From positions 124,001 to 188,000 of the forward strand of contig NZ_JADKYR010000001.1 in NCBI RefSeq assembly GCF_015354335.1: a DNA stretch of 64,000 bases, written 5' to 3'. Source of the stretch: Methylophilus sp. 13 (GTDB lineage: Bacteria > Pseudomonadota > Gammaproteobacteria > Burkholderiales > Methylophilaceae). Below the pieces are notes generated by a model. That model was not told where the DNA came from. It saw nothing but the letters and a program-made list of their open reading frames with translations, and did no database searches. This document shows positions 10,195 through 19,624 of the stretch, piece after piece. The position numbers and the translations under genes were made by a program. Position 1 is the stretch's first letter, and each line of letters begins with the position of its first letter.

Positions 10195-11290
10195 TTTTAA
10201 GCTGCCATGATCTAGCGTTTGAGAGTGTTACACTCCAGTCCGGTTGCCACTTACCGAAGTCATAAACCCATAATGCTGCACTTTCAATACCTGCAATATC
10301 CAGTGCGTTCAGCATCATGTCAAAGGTTGCATATTCCTCTTTAGGATTACCTTGTGCCCTCACGCCAAACTCACCGACAAATAAATGTTGATCATTACTT
10401 GCTGCAGCAGCTTTAGCCTCAATCAGTAATTTAGAAGCTGTCGCATCCCACTTTGAATATTTTCTAATTTTATCGGGATAAAAATGAATAGATGCTATTG
10501 AGTTTTTAACTGGATTAGCATTGCAGACAGCTTGCCTAAATTGTTCAACTGTATCAGCAGAGCTCTTTCCTTGTTGGAGGTTAAAAGCATCAAACCGAGG
10601 GATATCTGATCCTGAGGATATTAGAGTGCTTGGTTTAATCTCCTGTACCCAAGAAGCAAAGTTGGTCATTAATCGCGCGTAATCATCTGTGGATAAAACA
10701 TCAGTTGGAATACGTCTTTCAGGTGTACCCATTGCAACATTTACTTTAGGCCACGGGAAGTCTCTATTGAAGTAATCAAGATTAAGGTTGAACTCATTAC
10801 CAAACTCCCAATGCAGAACACTATTGTACTTTCCATACCGGCCAATAATATCTTGAACGTATCGCCTTGCAAATTTTGAGGTTTTTGATGCAGAAAACCC
10901 CCAAGAAGTGATTGACTCGCCGAACAAATCTGAAACTGAAGTTGGGCTCCAAAAGAGAGAGGGAACTAGACCTATACCGAATTTTTCAGCGTTTAGAAAA
11001 ACTTCATCTAGCAATCTATAGTAACGCTCTTTAGGATAAAGACTCCATTCTTTTGGCCAAAAAGGAGAGGCAGCAAATCTTACAAAAGGGATTCCAGCAT
11101 CCGACAACTCCCAAAGTCGATCTCTTGCTGACCTCACACCTCTTTCATCAACTAAGGTGCCATAAAATAAATCAAAACAATTGACACCTATTCCAGCTGA
11201 CTTGAATACTTTACTCCCCGCTAACACTGTTTTTGGTATAACCAAAGATGCGACAGCTCCTAAAATAAATTCTCTTCGAGTAACTGCCAT
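10151..11290 (-). CDS. Tat-targeted glycoside hydrolase, clan GH-A-like
   Basis: This is probably a secreted or periplasmic polysaccharide-cleaving enzyme of the exopolysaccharide locus. The ATG at 11290 has a GGAAAG ribosome site and gives 379 residues; it begins MAVTRREFILGAVASLV, a twin-arginine signal (Arg5-Arg6 with Phe8) followed by a hydrophobic stretch. The mature part resembles a TIM-barrel GH-A enzyme: HWEFGNEF puts the acid/base at Asn165-Glu166 and HLFVGEFGVR puts the nucleophile at Glu307. IHFYPD and SAALWVYDFGKW also fit this clan. The exact GH family and substrate cannot be assigned. It could trim or release the polymer, or edit stalled chains. Confidence 0.75.
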   Translation of the reverse strand: MAVTRREFILGAVASLVIPKTVLAGSKVFKSAGIGVNCFDLFYGTLVDERGVRSARDRLWELSDAGIPFVRFAASPFWPKEWSLYPKERYYRLLDEVFLNAEKFGIGLVPSLFWSPTSVSDLFGESITSWGFSASKTSKFARRYVQDIIGRYGKYNSVLHWEFGNEFNLNLDYFNRDFPWPKVNVAMGTPERRIPTDVLSTDDYARLMTNFASWVQEIKPSTLISSGSDIPRFDAFNLQQGKSSADTVEQFRQAVCNANPVKNSIASIHFYPDKIRKYSKWDATASKLLIEAKAAAASNDQHLFVGEFGVRAQGNPKEEYATFDMMLNALDIAGIESAALWVYDFGKWQPDWSVTLSNARSWQLKNVLEFNNRRAKQAS

Positions 11291-11291
11291 A

Positions 11292-12275
11292 TTACTTTCC
11301 AACTTTCCCTAAAAGGCCATGCCATGTCGCTTTTAGAATAGTTCGACAAATACTTAAGTCGCCAAAATTAACTTCTCGCAAAGCTTCTCTTATATTTCTC
11401 GAAACTGCAAAAATGAGTAAAAAAGGATAATTTTTGCGGTAAAAAATAACCAAGTTTCGAGCAAGATAATAGTAAGAAAGTAATGATCGTTTAGATCTTG
11501 AGGATGTGCCAATTGAGGCCCCCTCCTTATGGAATACAATACTTTTGGTGGCCACAACCATTTTCCCAGCCTTTGCAAGCTGCAGTGCCCAATCAATTTC
11601 TTCATAGTACAAGAAATAACGCTCATCCATTATTCCAAATCGCCTGATCGTCGCCATATTAACAAGCATGGATGCACCTGCAATATATGATAACTTATCT
11701 GGCTCTGGTAAACTCGAGCCTTTCGTCCAAGTAAGGCCATGCCCTACTTGGTTTCCAACGGCTTTAAAAATATTAAAACGGACCCCTCCAATACATTGGA
11801 TCGTTTGTCTATCATCAAAATAAACTAGTACTGACCCAACCATTGGCGAGCTAGACAGTTCTGCTTTATTAACTAATTCAGTGAGTGCGTCAGGATCGAC
11901 AACAACATCATTATTTAGTATCCATACATAATCAAAATCGGTATCTGACATAGCAGCCTTGATACCAAGATTATTTCCATATGCAAAACCGCCATTAATT
12001 GGAGCTTTAATTAAGTTAAATTTAGCGTCAACGCATGATGGTTGTGTCTTAGATCCAATCGTGTCCGGATCAATTACTTGAGAAAGAATTGCAGAATCTG
12101 ACTTTGACTGCTTATGAATCGCATTGGTGATCAATTCGAGCGAGTTATCTGTAGACGCATTGTCTACAACAATCACGTTAAAGTTAGTGTATTTCAGATG
12201 CTCTAAGCTCTCTATACAGGCTGCGGTATCAGCCCCACCATGCCAGTTAAGAATGACGATTGCAACTTTTGGCAT
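11292..12275 (-). CDS. Glycosyltransferase family 2
   Basis: This is an inverting GT-A glycosyltransferase for repeat-unit assembly, possibly a rhamnosyltransferase because the family and the neighbouring rfb genes suggest it (inference). The start is ATG 12275 behind AGGTGGG; a TTG lies one codon earlier. The protein (327 residues) opens with VAIVILNWHGGADTAACIES, then VIVVDNASTDNS, and NNDVVVDPDALTEL as the metal-binding motif. YLFLYYEE-like acceptor region reads as RYFLYYEEIDWALQLAKAGK, typical of WcaA/RfbF-like enzymes. It follows the polymerase gene with a 3-nt gap. Confidence 0.88.
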   Translation of the reverse strand: MPKVAIVILNWHGGADTAACIESLEHLKYTNFNVIVVDNASTDNSLELITNAIHKQSKSDSAILSQVIDPDTIGSKTQPSCVDAKFNLIKAPINGGFAYGNNLGIKAAMSDTDFDYVWILNNDVVVDPDALTELVNKAELSSSPMVGSVLVYFDDRQTIQCIGGVRFNIFKAVGNQVGHGLTWTKGSSLPEPDKLSYIAGASMLVNMATIRRFGIMDERYFLYYEEIDWALQLAKAGKMVVATKSIVFHKEGASIGTSSRSKRSLLSYYYLARNLVIFYRKNYPFLLIFAVSRNIREALREVNFGDLSICRTILKATWHGLLGKVGK

Positions 12276-12278
12276 CAA

Positions 12279-13766
12279 TCAACCCACCTTCCTAGTACCC
12301 GCTTGCATCGCAATTAAAGCGCCAACAAGAAAGAATGCAATAGGTATGTTATAAGTAATACCCAATACTGAGCGCATTATAAATAAAGAAATTAGAGCAG
12401 CAGAAGCCGCCGAGAGGAAAGCACTTTCAGCATCGCCTCTGAGTACCTGAAAGGCACTTTTCATAGCGGGGATGATGAAAAAAAGCATGAAAAGAGATAA
12501 GTAAGGAAGCCCAGACTCAACTCCGATCATAATGAAATAATTATCCAATGTAGGGATACCTCGACTAATAACGCCAGCAAGGGCCACTGCTGTACCCACA
12601 CCAAACCCCAGGATTGGCTTTTCCGACATCAAGTCTATACCTTTATTCATCATAATAGAGCGAGAAGCCGTACTCTCTGACTCAGCTTGAGATCGCCCTT
12701 GAGCAATATCTTGGACGACTCCCCAAGATAAGAATGCCAAAAAAAGTATCGACATACCAAGAATCACAAGACGGAATAACGCCCTAGAGGAATCTGTAGG
12801 TACTTTAGGCCTTAAAAACCATAGTGCAACCACCCATGCCGAACCAATAGCAGTACAAATTAATGCACTACGTGAATAGCTCAATACAACACAAATCAAA
12901 GCAGAAGTAATGCCCATAAGCACTAACTTCCGTGATTGAGACTTAGTGGGCCAAAGCAACCGAGCTAATGCAAAAACAAACACAACAGAACCAAACTCAG
13001 CAAGAAGTAATGGATGCTCAAAAGGGCCTTGCGCTCGAAGCACTCCGTCCCTATATCTCGAAAGCATCATTGCATTCAAGCTTTCCCTATCTGATGACAA
13101 TGGAGATAAAAAATCTACATAAAAGTTTTTACCTGTAGATGCCTCAACAATTGCAATCAGAGCACAGAAAATTGCTGAAGCCATTAGTGCGTTTATAAAA
13201 AAGTTACGTGATTCATCCACCCTGATGCACAAGACTGCGAACAAGAAGATACTGAAATATAAACATATCTCCCAAAAAACAAAAGCTATTGCAGAACCGA
13301 AAAATGGCGCGGTGAAAGCAGAGTAGACACGTATAAGTATCATCAATACAGCCATAATTAAAATAACACGCTCTGTAAGGTTATTCGGTACAAGATTCTG
13401 CCTTACACTCCTTCGTGACATTAATAAATAAATAATCAACGCCATCATCACCATACCAAAAAGCCGCCGTAAATTGAGCGTAGGCAATAATGGAATATGT
13501 AAATTAAGGAATGTTGGCCAGAAAACTGTTACGCTCACAAACATCAGTATCAAAATATTGATGTTTTTAACGTTTATAGGGCCAGTATCATTATGGAATA
13601 ACGCGAAAGCCACTATCACAGCCAAAATTGCTGAGGCTGTCAGTGCAACGCTCAGCACGGGTGAGAATGCCGTAATTAGCCCAACAAACGCCAATCCAAT
13701 CACTGCAAAAAGCATAAATGCTAAATGCAAAATAGATAGACTTTTCCCTGTTCCCTTACCTATCAT
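12279..13766 (-). CDS. Wzy-type polysaccharide polymerase / O-antigen ligase-like protein
   Basis: This 495-residue protein is almost entirely hydrophobic, with about 12 membrane segments separated by short loops, and a larger periplasmic loop near residues 330-385 that includes SWGVVQDIAQGRSQAES. The segment RSALICTAIGSAWVVALW and the GFGVGTAVALAGVISRG motif near the last third resemble the Wzy_C/O-antigen ligase family. Its place among glycosyltransferases next to the flippase makes it the probable polymerase of the repeat unit in the inner membrane. Ligase function is the alternative, but no lipid A or protein acceptor pathway is visible here. Confidence 0.8.
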   Translation of the reverse strand: MIGKGTGKSLSILHLAFMLFAVIGLAFVGLITAFSPVLSVALTASAILAVIVAFALFHNDTGPINVKNINILILMFVSVTVFWPTFLNLHIPLLPTLNLRRLFGMVMMALIIYLLMSRRSVRQNLVPNNLTERVILIMAVLMILIRVYSAFTAPFFGSAIAFVFWEICLYFSIFLFAVLCIRVDESRNFFINALMASAIFCALIAIVEASTGKNFYVDFLSPLSSDRESLNAMMLSRYRDGVLRAQGPFEHPLLLAEFGSVVFVFALARLLWPTKSQSRKLVLMGITSALICVVLSYSRSALICTAIGSAWVVALWFLRPKVPTDSSRALFRLVILGMSILFLAFLSWGVVQDIAQGRSQAESESTASRSIMMNKGIDLMSEKPILGFGVGTAVALAGVISRGIPTLDNYFIMIGVESGLPYLSLFMLFFIIPAMKSAFQVLRGDAESAFLSAASAALISLFIMRSVLGITYNIPIAFFLVGALIAMQAGTRKVG

Positions 13767-13778
13767 ACGTTCACTTAA

Positions 13779-14960
13779 TTATTTGCTGGCTAACATTGAA
13801 AAATAATCTACCAAAAAGTTTTCATACCCTTGAAGTTTTAAATCTGCGCTAGCCTTGGCCTTCAATGCATCCGCTTTAAGATTTGTTCGGTTTTTAAAAC
13901 CAGTAAGGATTTTTTCAACTGCCACCTCTGTGCTATCAACCTTACCATCTGCGATCCAAGGATACTCCAAAGTATTAAATAGCCCATTAAACTTTCGACT
14001 GTACGACAATGGGACGACAGGTACACCAGAAGAAATCGCCGCAATACAAGCATGCATGCGCGCGCCAGTAAAGAAATCCATACCCGCGATAAAGCTCTTA
14101 GCTGCAGAGGGACTCTCGAATTTGGGAACTACTTTACACCCTGGAAATTTCTTTTGTACCTCAAGAATGGATACCATGTCGTTTTCATTATCCATATTTG
14201 CAGGTGTTACGTGTGAGACCAACCAAACAGTATTGCGCTGATCAGCAGTCCACTCTTGAAGCAACTTCTCTATTAGCTCTTTATAGTCAACGGTCAGTCC
14301 AAACTGATTCGCACCAGTGTAGCCTCCACTCATGAGTAATCCAGAAATATTTAATCCGATATTTACAGTATCGCCAATAGTTGGCTCTGGTAACTTATAC
14401 GGCAGCCTAAATGCTACATCAATTGCTTCTGCGCGATTCTTTTTAACGCCAGCAGCATCCAAATAGCTCGTAGACAATTCATCACGGGCAAACACCTTCT
14501 CGCACCGCTTCATTACTTGGGCGGCAAGAAAACGAGTGATCACCGAATTAAATGGGCCGATAGTTTGCGGACTTAAAATTAGAGGGCGCTTTCTCATTAA
14601 AACGCCAACTTTACTACCCCATAAGAAAGCAAAACGATAAAGGCCATAAATATCTGTGAAGCTATCCCCTTCACCAATATCCAACACCAGATCACACTGC
14701 TCAATATCATCAAGATATGGGGCATTGCCTAATATTGTGCGACGAATAGAAACGGGATTCCCTTGTTGAATTTCTACATTATTAAGCGTGGGTGCGCGGC
14801 CACCAGACGTACCAATAACTGTAAAGCTAACGTCTACACCAGCTCTTTTAGCAGCGGCTGAGCAAATTGCAATTTGCGACTCAGTTAAGGCCCCTACTCC
14901 TAAATTATCCGAAGTTAACGAGTGCCAAAGCAAACCAATTTTTATTTTAGATTTTTTCAA
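13779..14960 (-). CDS. Polysaccharide pyruvyl transferase family protein
   Basis: This protein is predicted to transfer pyruvate from phosphoenolpyruvate to a sugar of the repeat unit, making a ketal that adds negative charge. The 393-residue sequence begins [19 protein letters not shown] and shows NLGVGALTESQIAI near the start, RKRPLILSPQTIGPF, RCEKVFARDELSTSYL, and near the C-terminus ARMHACIAAISSGVPVVPLSYS, which are hallmarks of the WcaK/CsaB/PS_pyruv_trans family. The start overlaps the upstream FrhB-like gene by 4 nt. The adjacency with that gene is repeated in other polysaccharide loci. The target sugar is unknown. Confidence 0.87.
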   Translation of the reverse strand: MKKSKIKIGLLWHSLTSDNLGVGALTESQIAICSAAAKRAGVDVSFTVIGTSGGRAPTLNNVEIQQGNPVSIRRTILGNAPYLDDIEQCDLVLDIGEGDSFTDIYGLYRFAFLWGSKVGVLMRKRPLILSPQTIGPFNSVITRFLAAQVMKRCEKVFARDELSTSYLDAAGVKKNRAEAIDVAFRLPYKLPEPTIGDTVNIGLNISGLLMSGGYTGANQFGLTVDYKELIEKLLQEWTADQRNTVWLVSHVTPANMDNENDMVSILEVQKKFPGCKVVPKFESPSAAKSFIAGMDFFTGARMHACIAAISSGVPVVPLSYSRKFNGLFNTLEYPWIADGKVDSTEVAVEKILTGFKNRTNLKADALKAKASADLKLQGYENFLVDYFSMLASK

Positions 14961-16171
14961 CTTTTTTCTACCTTTGTTCGTCTGTAAGTGCCAACGGCAT
15001 TTCTCAGCAAGCTAATCGGATTAATCATAAAGCTAGCTCGGACTAAGCCCATTCTTTTAAAATTAACAAATTTCTTATTAGCTAAACCAGCAGCAATTAG
15101 CCTCGCTAAAGCAACTTTTTTTCTTAACGCCTGATAAGGCTGCATTTTTTCAATATCGGTAACTGGCAAGGCGGACATATCAATAACTTTAGCGTCATAA
15201 GCTTTGTTCACCAACTCCTCACCAAGTTTGGTTCGAGTCAAAAGCATGCTACGCCCTTCTCTCTCGGTAAAGTCTGGATATCCATCCTTACCGTACCAGG
15301 CATCCGCACACACAACGTCAGCAAACTCACCTGTGCCATCTGGGCACAACTTACATCTAAACTGCACTCTTCGTCCAAGAATTTCACCCCAGGAAGAGTT
15401 GTAATCCATTTCAAAAATCTGCCCATCATGCTGTATGGCGCGAGCTTTTCCAGGCCACCCATCACCACGATATCTGAAAGATGCCAATTGATTTTTATCA
15501 GCCCCCATTTTTTCCAGGACCTCGTGAGTCCCTTTAATACTAGGAACACCGGCACACATAAATGAAATCAAAAGCTTGACCTGTTTATAATACTCAGGAT
15601 TAGCATCGAGATAATGACGTAACGCTGCGACATCACAAGGCTTGCCGACAAATGCAAAACGCTCTCCAGTTTCTAGCATTTCACGAATATTTTCCAATGG
15701 CGCAGAAGGCGCATATCTAGATCCTGCAGCCCTAAGCACATCTTCACGATTTCTACTTTTCTGCAATATATTTTTTAGAGGGTCAGTAGGACTTACCGCA
15801 GTTTGTGCCACAAAGTCGACAATCCCCATCTCTAATAAATATACACACAATGCCGACACCACCCCGCCGGATGAACCCTGGCGACGAATATCCTGATCCA
15901 ATGAAAACGCTGTTCTTGTTTTTACAAGAGGCCCCCAAATAGGATGAAATTTTTCTGTATTTGCACTTGAATGCTCTAAATGAACTCCAGGACAAGCCTC
16001 AAGAATGGATTGCTGACTTAGTGGTGAAATAGTACTAAATTCGACAGGACGTAAGAACCCGGACGAGCTCATTTGCATTTGAATCTGACCAGGGTCTGCA
16101 ATTGATGTACAAATCCCACAGCCAGTGCAATATCCATTTTGCTGAATAGTATTTAAAGAGTTTTTATTCAT
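14957..16171 (-). CDS. F420 hydrogenase/dehydrogenase beta-subunit (FrhB)-like iron-sulfur protein
   Basis: The ATG at 16171 gives 404 residues and overlaps the acetyltransferase stop by 8 nt; an in-frame start at 16204 would lie further inside that gene. The N-terminus contains YCTGCGIC (Cys15, 18, 21), a ferredoxin-like 4Fe-4S motif, and the middle has [13 protein letters not shown] and [16 protein letters not shown], which match the FrhB N- and C-terminal domains; a further cysteine pair occurs in FRCKLCPDG. Proteins of this family in polysaccharide loci are often beside pyruvyltransferases. Its reaction is not known; a redox step acting on a sugar or on a pyruvyl donor is inference. Coenzyme F420 itself is not expected in this organism group. 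Confidence 0.83.
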   Translation of the reverse strand: MNKNSLNTIQQNGYCTGCGICTSIADPGQIQMQMSSSGFLRPVEFSTISPLSQQSILEACPGVHLEHSSANTEKFHPIWGPLVKTRTAFSLDQDIRRQGSSGGVVSALCVYLLEMGIVDFVAQTAVSPTDPLKNILQKSRNREDVLRAAGSRYAPSAPLENIREMLETGERFAFVGKPCDVAALRHYLDANPEYYKQVKLLISFMCAGVPSIKGTHEVLEKMGADKNQLASFRYRGDGWPGKARAIQHDGQIFEMDYNSSWGEILGRRVQFRCKLCPDGTGEFADVVCADAWYGKDGYPDFTEREGRSMLLTRTKLGEELVNKAYDAKVIDMSALPVTDIEKMQPYQALRKKVALARLIAAGLANKKFVNFKRMGLVRASFMINPISLLRNAVGTYRRTKVEKS

Positions 16172-16766
16172 GCTTTTTCGTTTCAAAATAAGAAATCGGG
16201 TCAAATATTAAATCTGGCTTTAAATTGACAATTTCTTTTATTGCTTGGTAATCCAGCTCCCACCATTTAGTTTGTTCAATTTCCTTAATAATTTCAGGAG
16301 TGAATCTATATTTAATTATTTTGGCCGGATTACCTGCAACTACGGAATATGGTGGAACGTTCTTTGTAACCACAGCCCCAGCAGCAACAATTGCCCCTCG
16401 TCCAATGTTTTTTACACTAGGTGTTATTATTGAGTTGTGTCCAAGCCAAACATCATCTTCGATAATACAAACACTTCTAGCAATTGTCTCTTTCGGCACT
16501 ATCCCTAGTGCTGGGTTATAAGCATATGGATGCAACGTTAGGAATGTTATTCCATGATTACCATTAAATATATATGCAGTTGGTGCTATTGAACAAAACC
16601 TTCCTATTTTTGTACCTCTCGCTATTCTTCGTTCATCAAAACAACCATAAGAATACATACCAACCTCAATCTGGTAGTTCTTGAGAAAATACTTACGAAG
16701 ATTAGAACTTGTAAATTGATCTTTCATCCAGCGATTCAATCGCCATTTTTGAAAAAAATTAATCAT
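16164..16766 (-). CDS. CatB-like hexapeptide-repeat acetyltransferase
   Basis: This is a probable O- or N-acetyltransferase that decorates a sugar nucleotide or lipid-linked sugar with acetyl-CoA. The 200-residue protein has left-handed beta-helix hexapeptide repeats, such as [22 protein letters not shown] and [20 protein letters not shown], followed by [14 protein letters not shown], the C-terminal signature of the chloramphenicol/streptogramin acetyltransferase-like group. A conserved NGNHG with the catalytic His lies near residue 70. The start overlaps the flippase stop by 4 nt. Substrate unknown. Confidence 0.85.
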   Translation of the reverse strand: MINFFQKWRLNRWMKDQFTSSNLRKYFLKNYQIEVGMYSYGCFDERRIARGTKIGRFCSIAPTAYIFNGNHGITFLTLHPYAYNPALGIVPKETIARSVCIIEDDVWLGHNSIITPSVKNIGRGAIVAAGAVVTKNVPPYSVVAGNPAKIIKYRFTPEIIKEIEQTKWWELDYQAIKEIVNLKPDLIFDPISYFETKKHE

Positions 16767-18052
16767 TTTTTAGTTATAAATAAACATGTTGTTATCAGCA
16801 AGATAAAAGCAATCAAAACTACCATGAATGGGCTATACGAGAATTTAATTTTTTTCTTGGCTCCAAAAAATAGATAACTAATCACTAGTGCTGTAATGGA
16901 TAAAGTTTGTGCAATTACCATCCCTGGTAAACCAAAACCTTTAACAATGTATGGTGAAACTAATACAAGCACCAGGAACCCACTGAACTGCGCATAAAGA
17001 CGAATTTTTTGAAAACCCATGCCTGTTAGTATCACCCCTAACGAGCCCGCACAATAGCGAACAAAAACCAACACTCCTAAGAAAGGCCATAACTCATTAA
17101 TTGAACGAAACTTATCGCCATAAATTTTCATTGATAAAGTTTCTGCCGCAAACTCAAAGAAAACCCACCAAACAGCCCCTAGTATTATCATTTGAACGTT
17201 TAATTTCTTGATTAGATTAACCTGCTTTGCCGAGTGTTGGGGAGAGGCAGCAATAGATGGTAAAAAAACGTTAGCTAGCACAGGTGCGAATTGCAGTGAA
17301 CCTTGAACCCATTTTGTTGCAGCTTGATACAGGCCCACACTTCCCACACCTAAATAATGATTGACGATCAACGTATCAACCTGTTGTAAAAAGTTTGAAA
17401 ACCCTGCATCAGCAGCGTAAGGTAGACCCAATTTGAATGTTTGATTAATGTCCCTTAGGTTAAAATTAATCTGCAAGTTTCCAACGTTAGTTTTGTACGA
17501 TAACCAAGATAATGTAAAGAAAATAACTCTAGAACATAAAAACGCGCTAGAAACGACTATTACATTTGGTTTTATTAACATGAAAATTAGTAATATAAAA
17601 AAATGTACTAATGATCCAGCCACTGCGATATTTGTCTCTATTTTGTATAGTCCAACCGCTCTCAAAGCAGTATTAAAAAACTCACAGAATGAAGCAAATA
17701 TGCAAGAGATAAGCAGTAGCCAAAATACAATACTTGCTTGTGAATCAACACCTACAAAATAGATATAAAACTCACAAAGTATTAATGTTAAACAACCAAG
17801 TAATAACTTAGCGACAAATACACGCCCCATAATGTCTTCTACCTTATGAGGATCAGCCCCAATGTCTCTGAGTAATTGTTGAGAAAAACCGTAATCAACA
17901 ATTAATACAAAAAGACTAGCTAGTGTAAAAGAGTATGCAACCAACCCAAAGTCATGCGGGCCAAGTAAGCGTGCCATCACAACGAATACAACAATACCAG
18001 ACAGCATTTTTGCTGCAGTTGTTAATCCCATAAAAATGGTGTTTTTAAACAT
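16763..18052 (-). CDS. Wzx-type polysaccharide flippase (MATE/MOP family)
   Basis: This membrane protein is predicted to flip the undecaprenyl-diphosphate-linked repeat unit from cytoplasm to periplasm. ATG 18052 follows AAGG by 5 nt; a GTG one codon earlier is possible. The 429 residues form about 12 hydrophobic helices; the N-terminal [17 protein letters not shown] and [16 protein letters not shown] are typical of Wzx/RfbX flippases, and [15 protein letters not shown] fits as well. The gene follows epsI with a 25-bp gap and is very AT-rich. It pairs with the polymerase at 12279-13766 to form a Wzx/Wzy pathway. Confidence 0.88.
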   Translation of the reverse strand: MFKNTIFMGLTTAAKMLSGIVVFVVMARLLGPHDFGLVAYSFTLASLFVLIVDYGFSQQLLRDIGADPHKVEDIMGRVFVAKLLLGCLTLILCEFYIYFVGVDSQASIVFWLLLISCIFASFCEFFNTALRAVGLYKIETNIAVAGSLVHFFILLIFMLIKPNVIVVSSAFLCSRVIFFTLSWLSYKTNVGNLQINFNLRDINQTFKLGLPYAADAGFSNFLQQVDTLIVNHYLGVGSVGLYQAATKWVQGSLQFAPVLANVFLPSIAASPQHSAKQVNLIKKLNVQMIILGAVWWVFFEFAAETLSMKIYGDKFRSINELWPFLGVLVFVRYCAGSLGVILTGMGFQKIRLYAQFSGFLVLVLVSPYIVKGFGLPGMVIAQTLSITALVISYLFFGAKKKIKFSYSPFMVVLIAFILLITTCLFITKK

Positions 18053-18077
18053 CACAACCTTAAAACAAATTTACAGC

Positions 18078-18749
18078 TTATAAGCCAGCAATTGCATTCA
18101 AATTATTTTCCGGCAAAACTGATAGCAAGTTATTGATAAAAGAAACTTGTAGTTCAAAGCCGTGTGTAGTGTCAGGCGTTATTGATGAGGTACGAAATAA
18201 AATCCCATCTGGAATCTTGCCTTGTAAGCCATATTTTAATTTCTGTAATCGGGTTTCTTTGCCACGAAAAACTGCTTTATTCCCAATAGTTGTCCAGTAA
18301 ATAATTGGTTCAACGCGTGTAGAGAATGTGGCAATCAGTTTTCTTGCCGGTTTGCTCCCTAATGATGTCTTTAGCAAACTATTTTCTGCCGCGATAATCT
18401 GAAAGCCCTGCGCCGGGTAACAAACCTCGGGATAATGTAATTGGGTTCCATCACTTTGATCCTCGCCATAGGCAATGACGAGCATGACTTGCTCACCCTT
18501 ACTATTTACGTATGTGCGTGATAATGTCTGGCTGTACAGCTTATTAATCAAAGTATTCTGCTCAGGATTAATAATCCGCCCACCTTCTGAACTGTCAATT
18601 AACTTCCAATCGCCAAACTGTTGAGGAATGATATTAGCTAATACGAAACTTTTTCTCTCGTCTGCAATTTTTTGCGTAGGCTCCAAATAAATTGCTGCAA
18701 CTGTAGCCGCAAACATGGATACTAACAAAATCATTTGTTTTAAGGTCAT
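18078..18749 (-). CDS. epsI: Exosortase B-associated protein EpsI
   Basis: EpsI is the constant partner of exosortases in exopolysaccharide loci, though its molecular role is unsettled. The 223-residue protein has an N-terminal hydrophobic segment (about residues 5-20), then IPQQFGDWKLID and the conserved cysteine in LHYPEVCYPAQGF, which fits the EpsI family. Its ORF starts 4 bp after the xrtB stop region, so the two are translated together. The gene continues the core order epsG-xrtB-epsI of the Methylobacillus eps system. It is likely anchored in the inner membrane and faces the periplasm. Confidence 0.9.
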   Translation of the reverse strand: MTLKQMILLVSMFAATVAAIYLEPTQKIADERKSFVLANIIPQQFGDWKLIDSSEGGRIINPEQNTLINKLYSQTLSRTYVNSKGEQVMLVIAYGEDQSDGTQLHYPEVCYPAQGFQIIAAENSLLKTSLGSKPARKLIATFSTRVEPIIYWTTIGNKAVFRGKETRLQKLKYGLQGKIPDGILFRTSSITPDTTHGFELQVSFINNLLSVLPENNLNAIAGL

Positions 18750-18753
18750 TAAT

Positions 18754-19617
18754 TTACTCTTTGGATAACCGCGAAACTACAATTTTTTGTATTAATGAAT
18801 CAAGTGTAATAATTAAAATCAATGCAACGATAAATAGGACGATGCCAGCAAATCCATGTACAAACCCTTGTCCAACCTCATCACCAAAGTAATAGGTAAT
18901 CAAGGTAATGGCTATCACTCTAATAGTATTGGCGGTAAAAGAAATTGGGACAATAAACAATGCAAGCAGGCAGTTTCTGGCAAATGAATCATGCTTAACC
19001 AAATTTAGGTATAGCAATCCCAAAGCTTCAAGCGAAATCAATGTATGCATACCAGCACATGCATCTGCAACTAACAGCTGATATTGACCAATTTGCAAAA
19101 TAACTCCTGTACGCGCTATTGGATAATCGAACCAATACAATACATGCTCAGCCACTTGCGAAACTGCGATCTTCATTGGCATGGTAACAGCATCAACAAA
19201 GAAGGCGGGCAATGGCACCATGAAAACCATAAAGAACAGAGGAAACCATAGTGCAAGCAATACTTTCCATCCTTTAAATAGCAAAATAAGGGCAGCAATC
19301 AGCATAACTTGCCCACCCATATCAAGAATCAATATATCTTGCGAGCGCCCTATAACATAAGATAAGAGCGCACCAACAAACAGTACCCAACCTGATATGA
19401 GCGCCGGTTTATTGGGTTGCATGAATGCGTGACGTTTGTCATAGAACAAATAGAGGACTACTGCAAAGACTAATGGTCCATGAGCCTGATCCGAGCTACT
19501 CCAGACTGCATCAATTAAATATAAGTAAGTAGGTGTGATTAACACCAAAAAACCAAGGATGGTCGGCCAAAAAGCCAACAATAAAGAAGACACTCGCTCA
19601 GGGACTATTGCTTGCAT
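18754..19617 (-). CDS. xrtB: Exosortase B
   Basis: Exosortases are integral membrane cysteine proteases proposed to process PEP-CTERM-tagged proteins; XrtB is the type found in betaproteobacterial eps loci (older name EpsH). The 287-residue protein has about eight membrane helices. The three catalytic-type residues are visible: Cys187 in VADACAGM, Arg233 in TANTIRVIAI and His254 in GFVHGFAG. The N-terminal part shows WSSSDQAHGPLVF as in the family. It overlaps neither neighbour but lies within 8 bp of epsG and 5 bp of epsI. No gene in this window encodes an obvious PEP-CTERM substrate. Confidence 0.95.
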   Translation of the reverse strand: MQAIVPERVSSLLLAFWPTILGFLVLITPTYLYLIDAVWSSSDQAHGPLVFAVVLYLFYDKRHAFMQPNKPALISGWVLFVGALLSYVIGRSQDILILDMGGQVMLIAALILLFKGWKVLLALWFPLFFMVFMVPLPAFFVDAVTMPMKIAVSQVAEHVLYWFDYPIARTGVILQIGQYQLLVADACAGMHTLISLEALGLLYLNLVKHDSFARNCLLALFIVPISFTANTIRVIAITLITYYFGDEVGQGFVHGFAGIVLFIVALILIITLDSLIQKIVVSRLSKE

Positions 19618-19624
19618 GGAGGAC

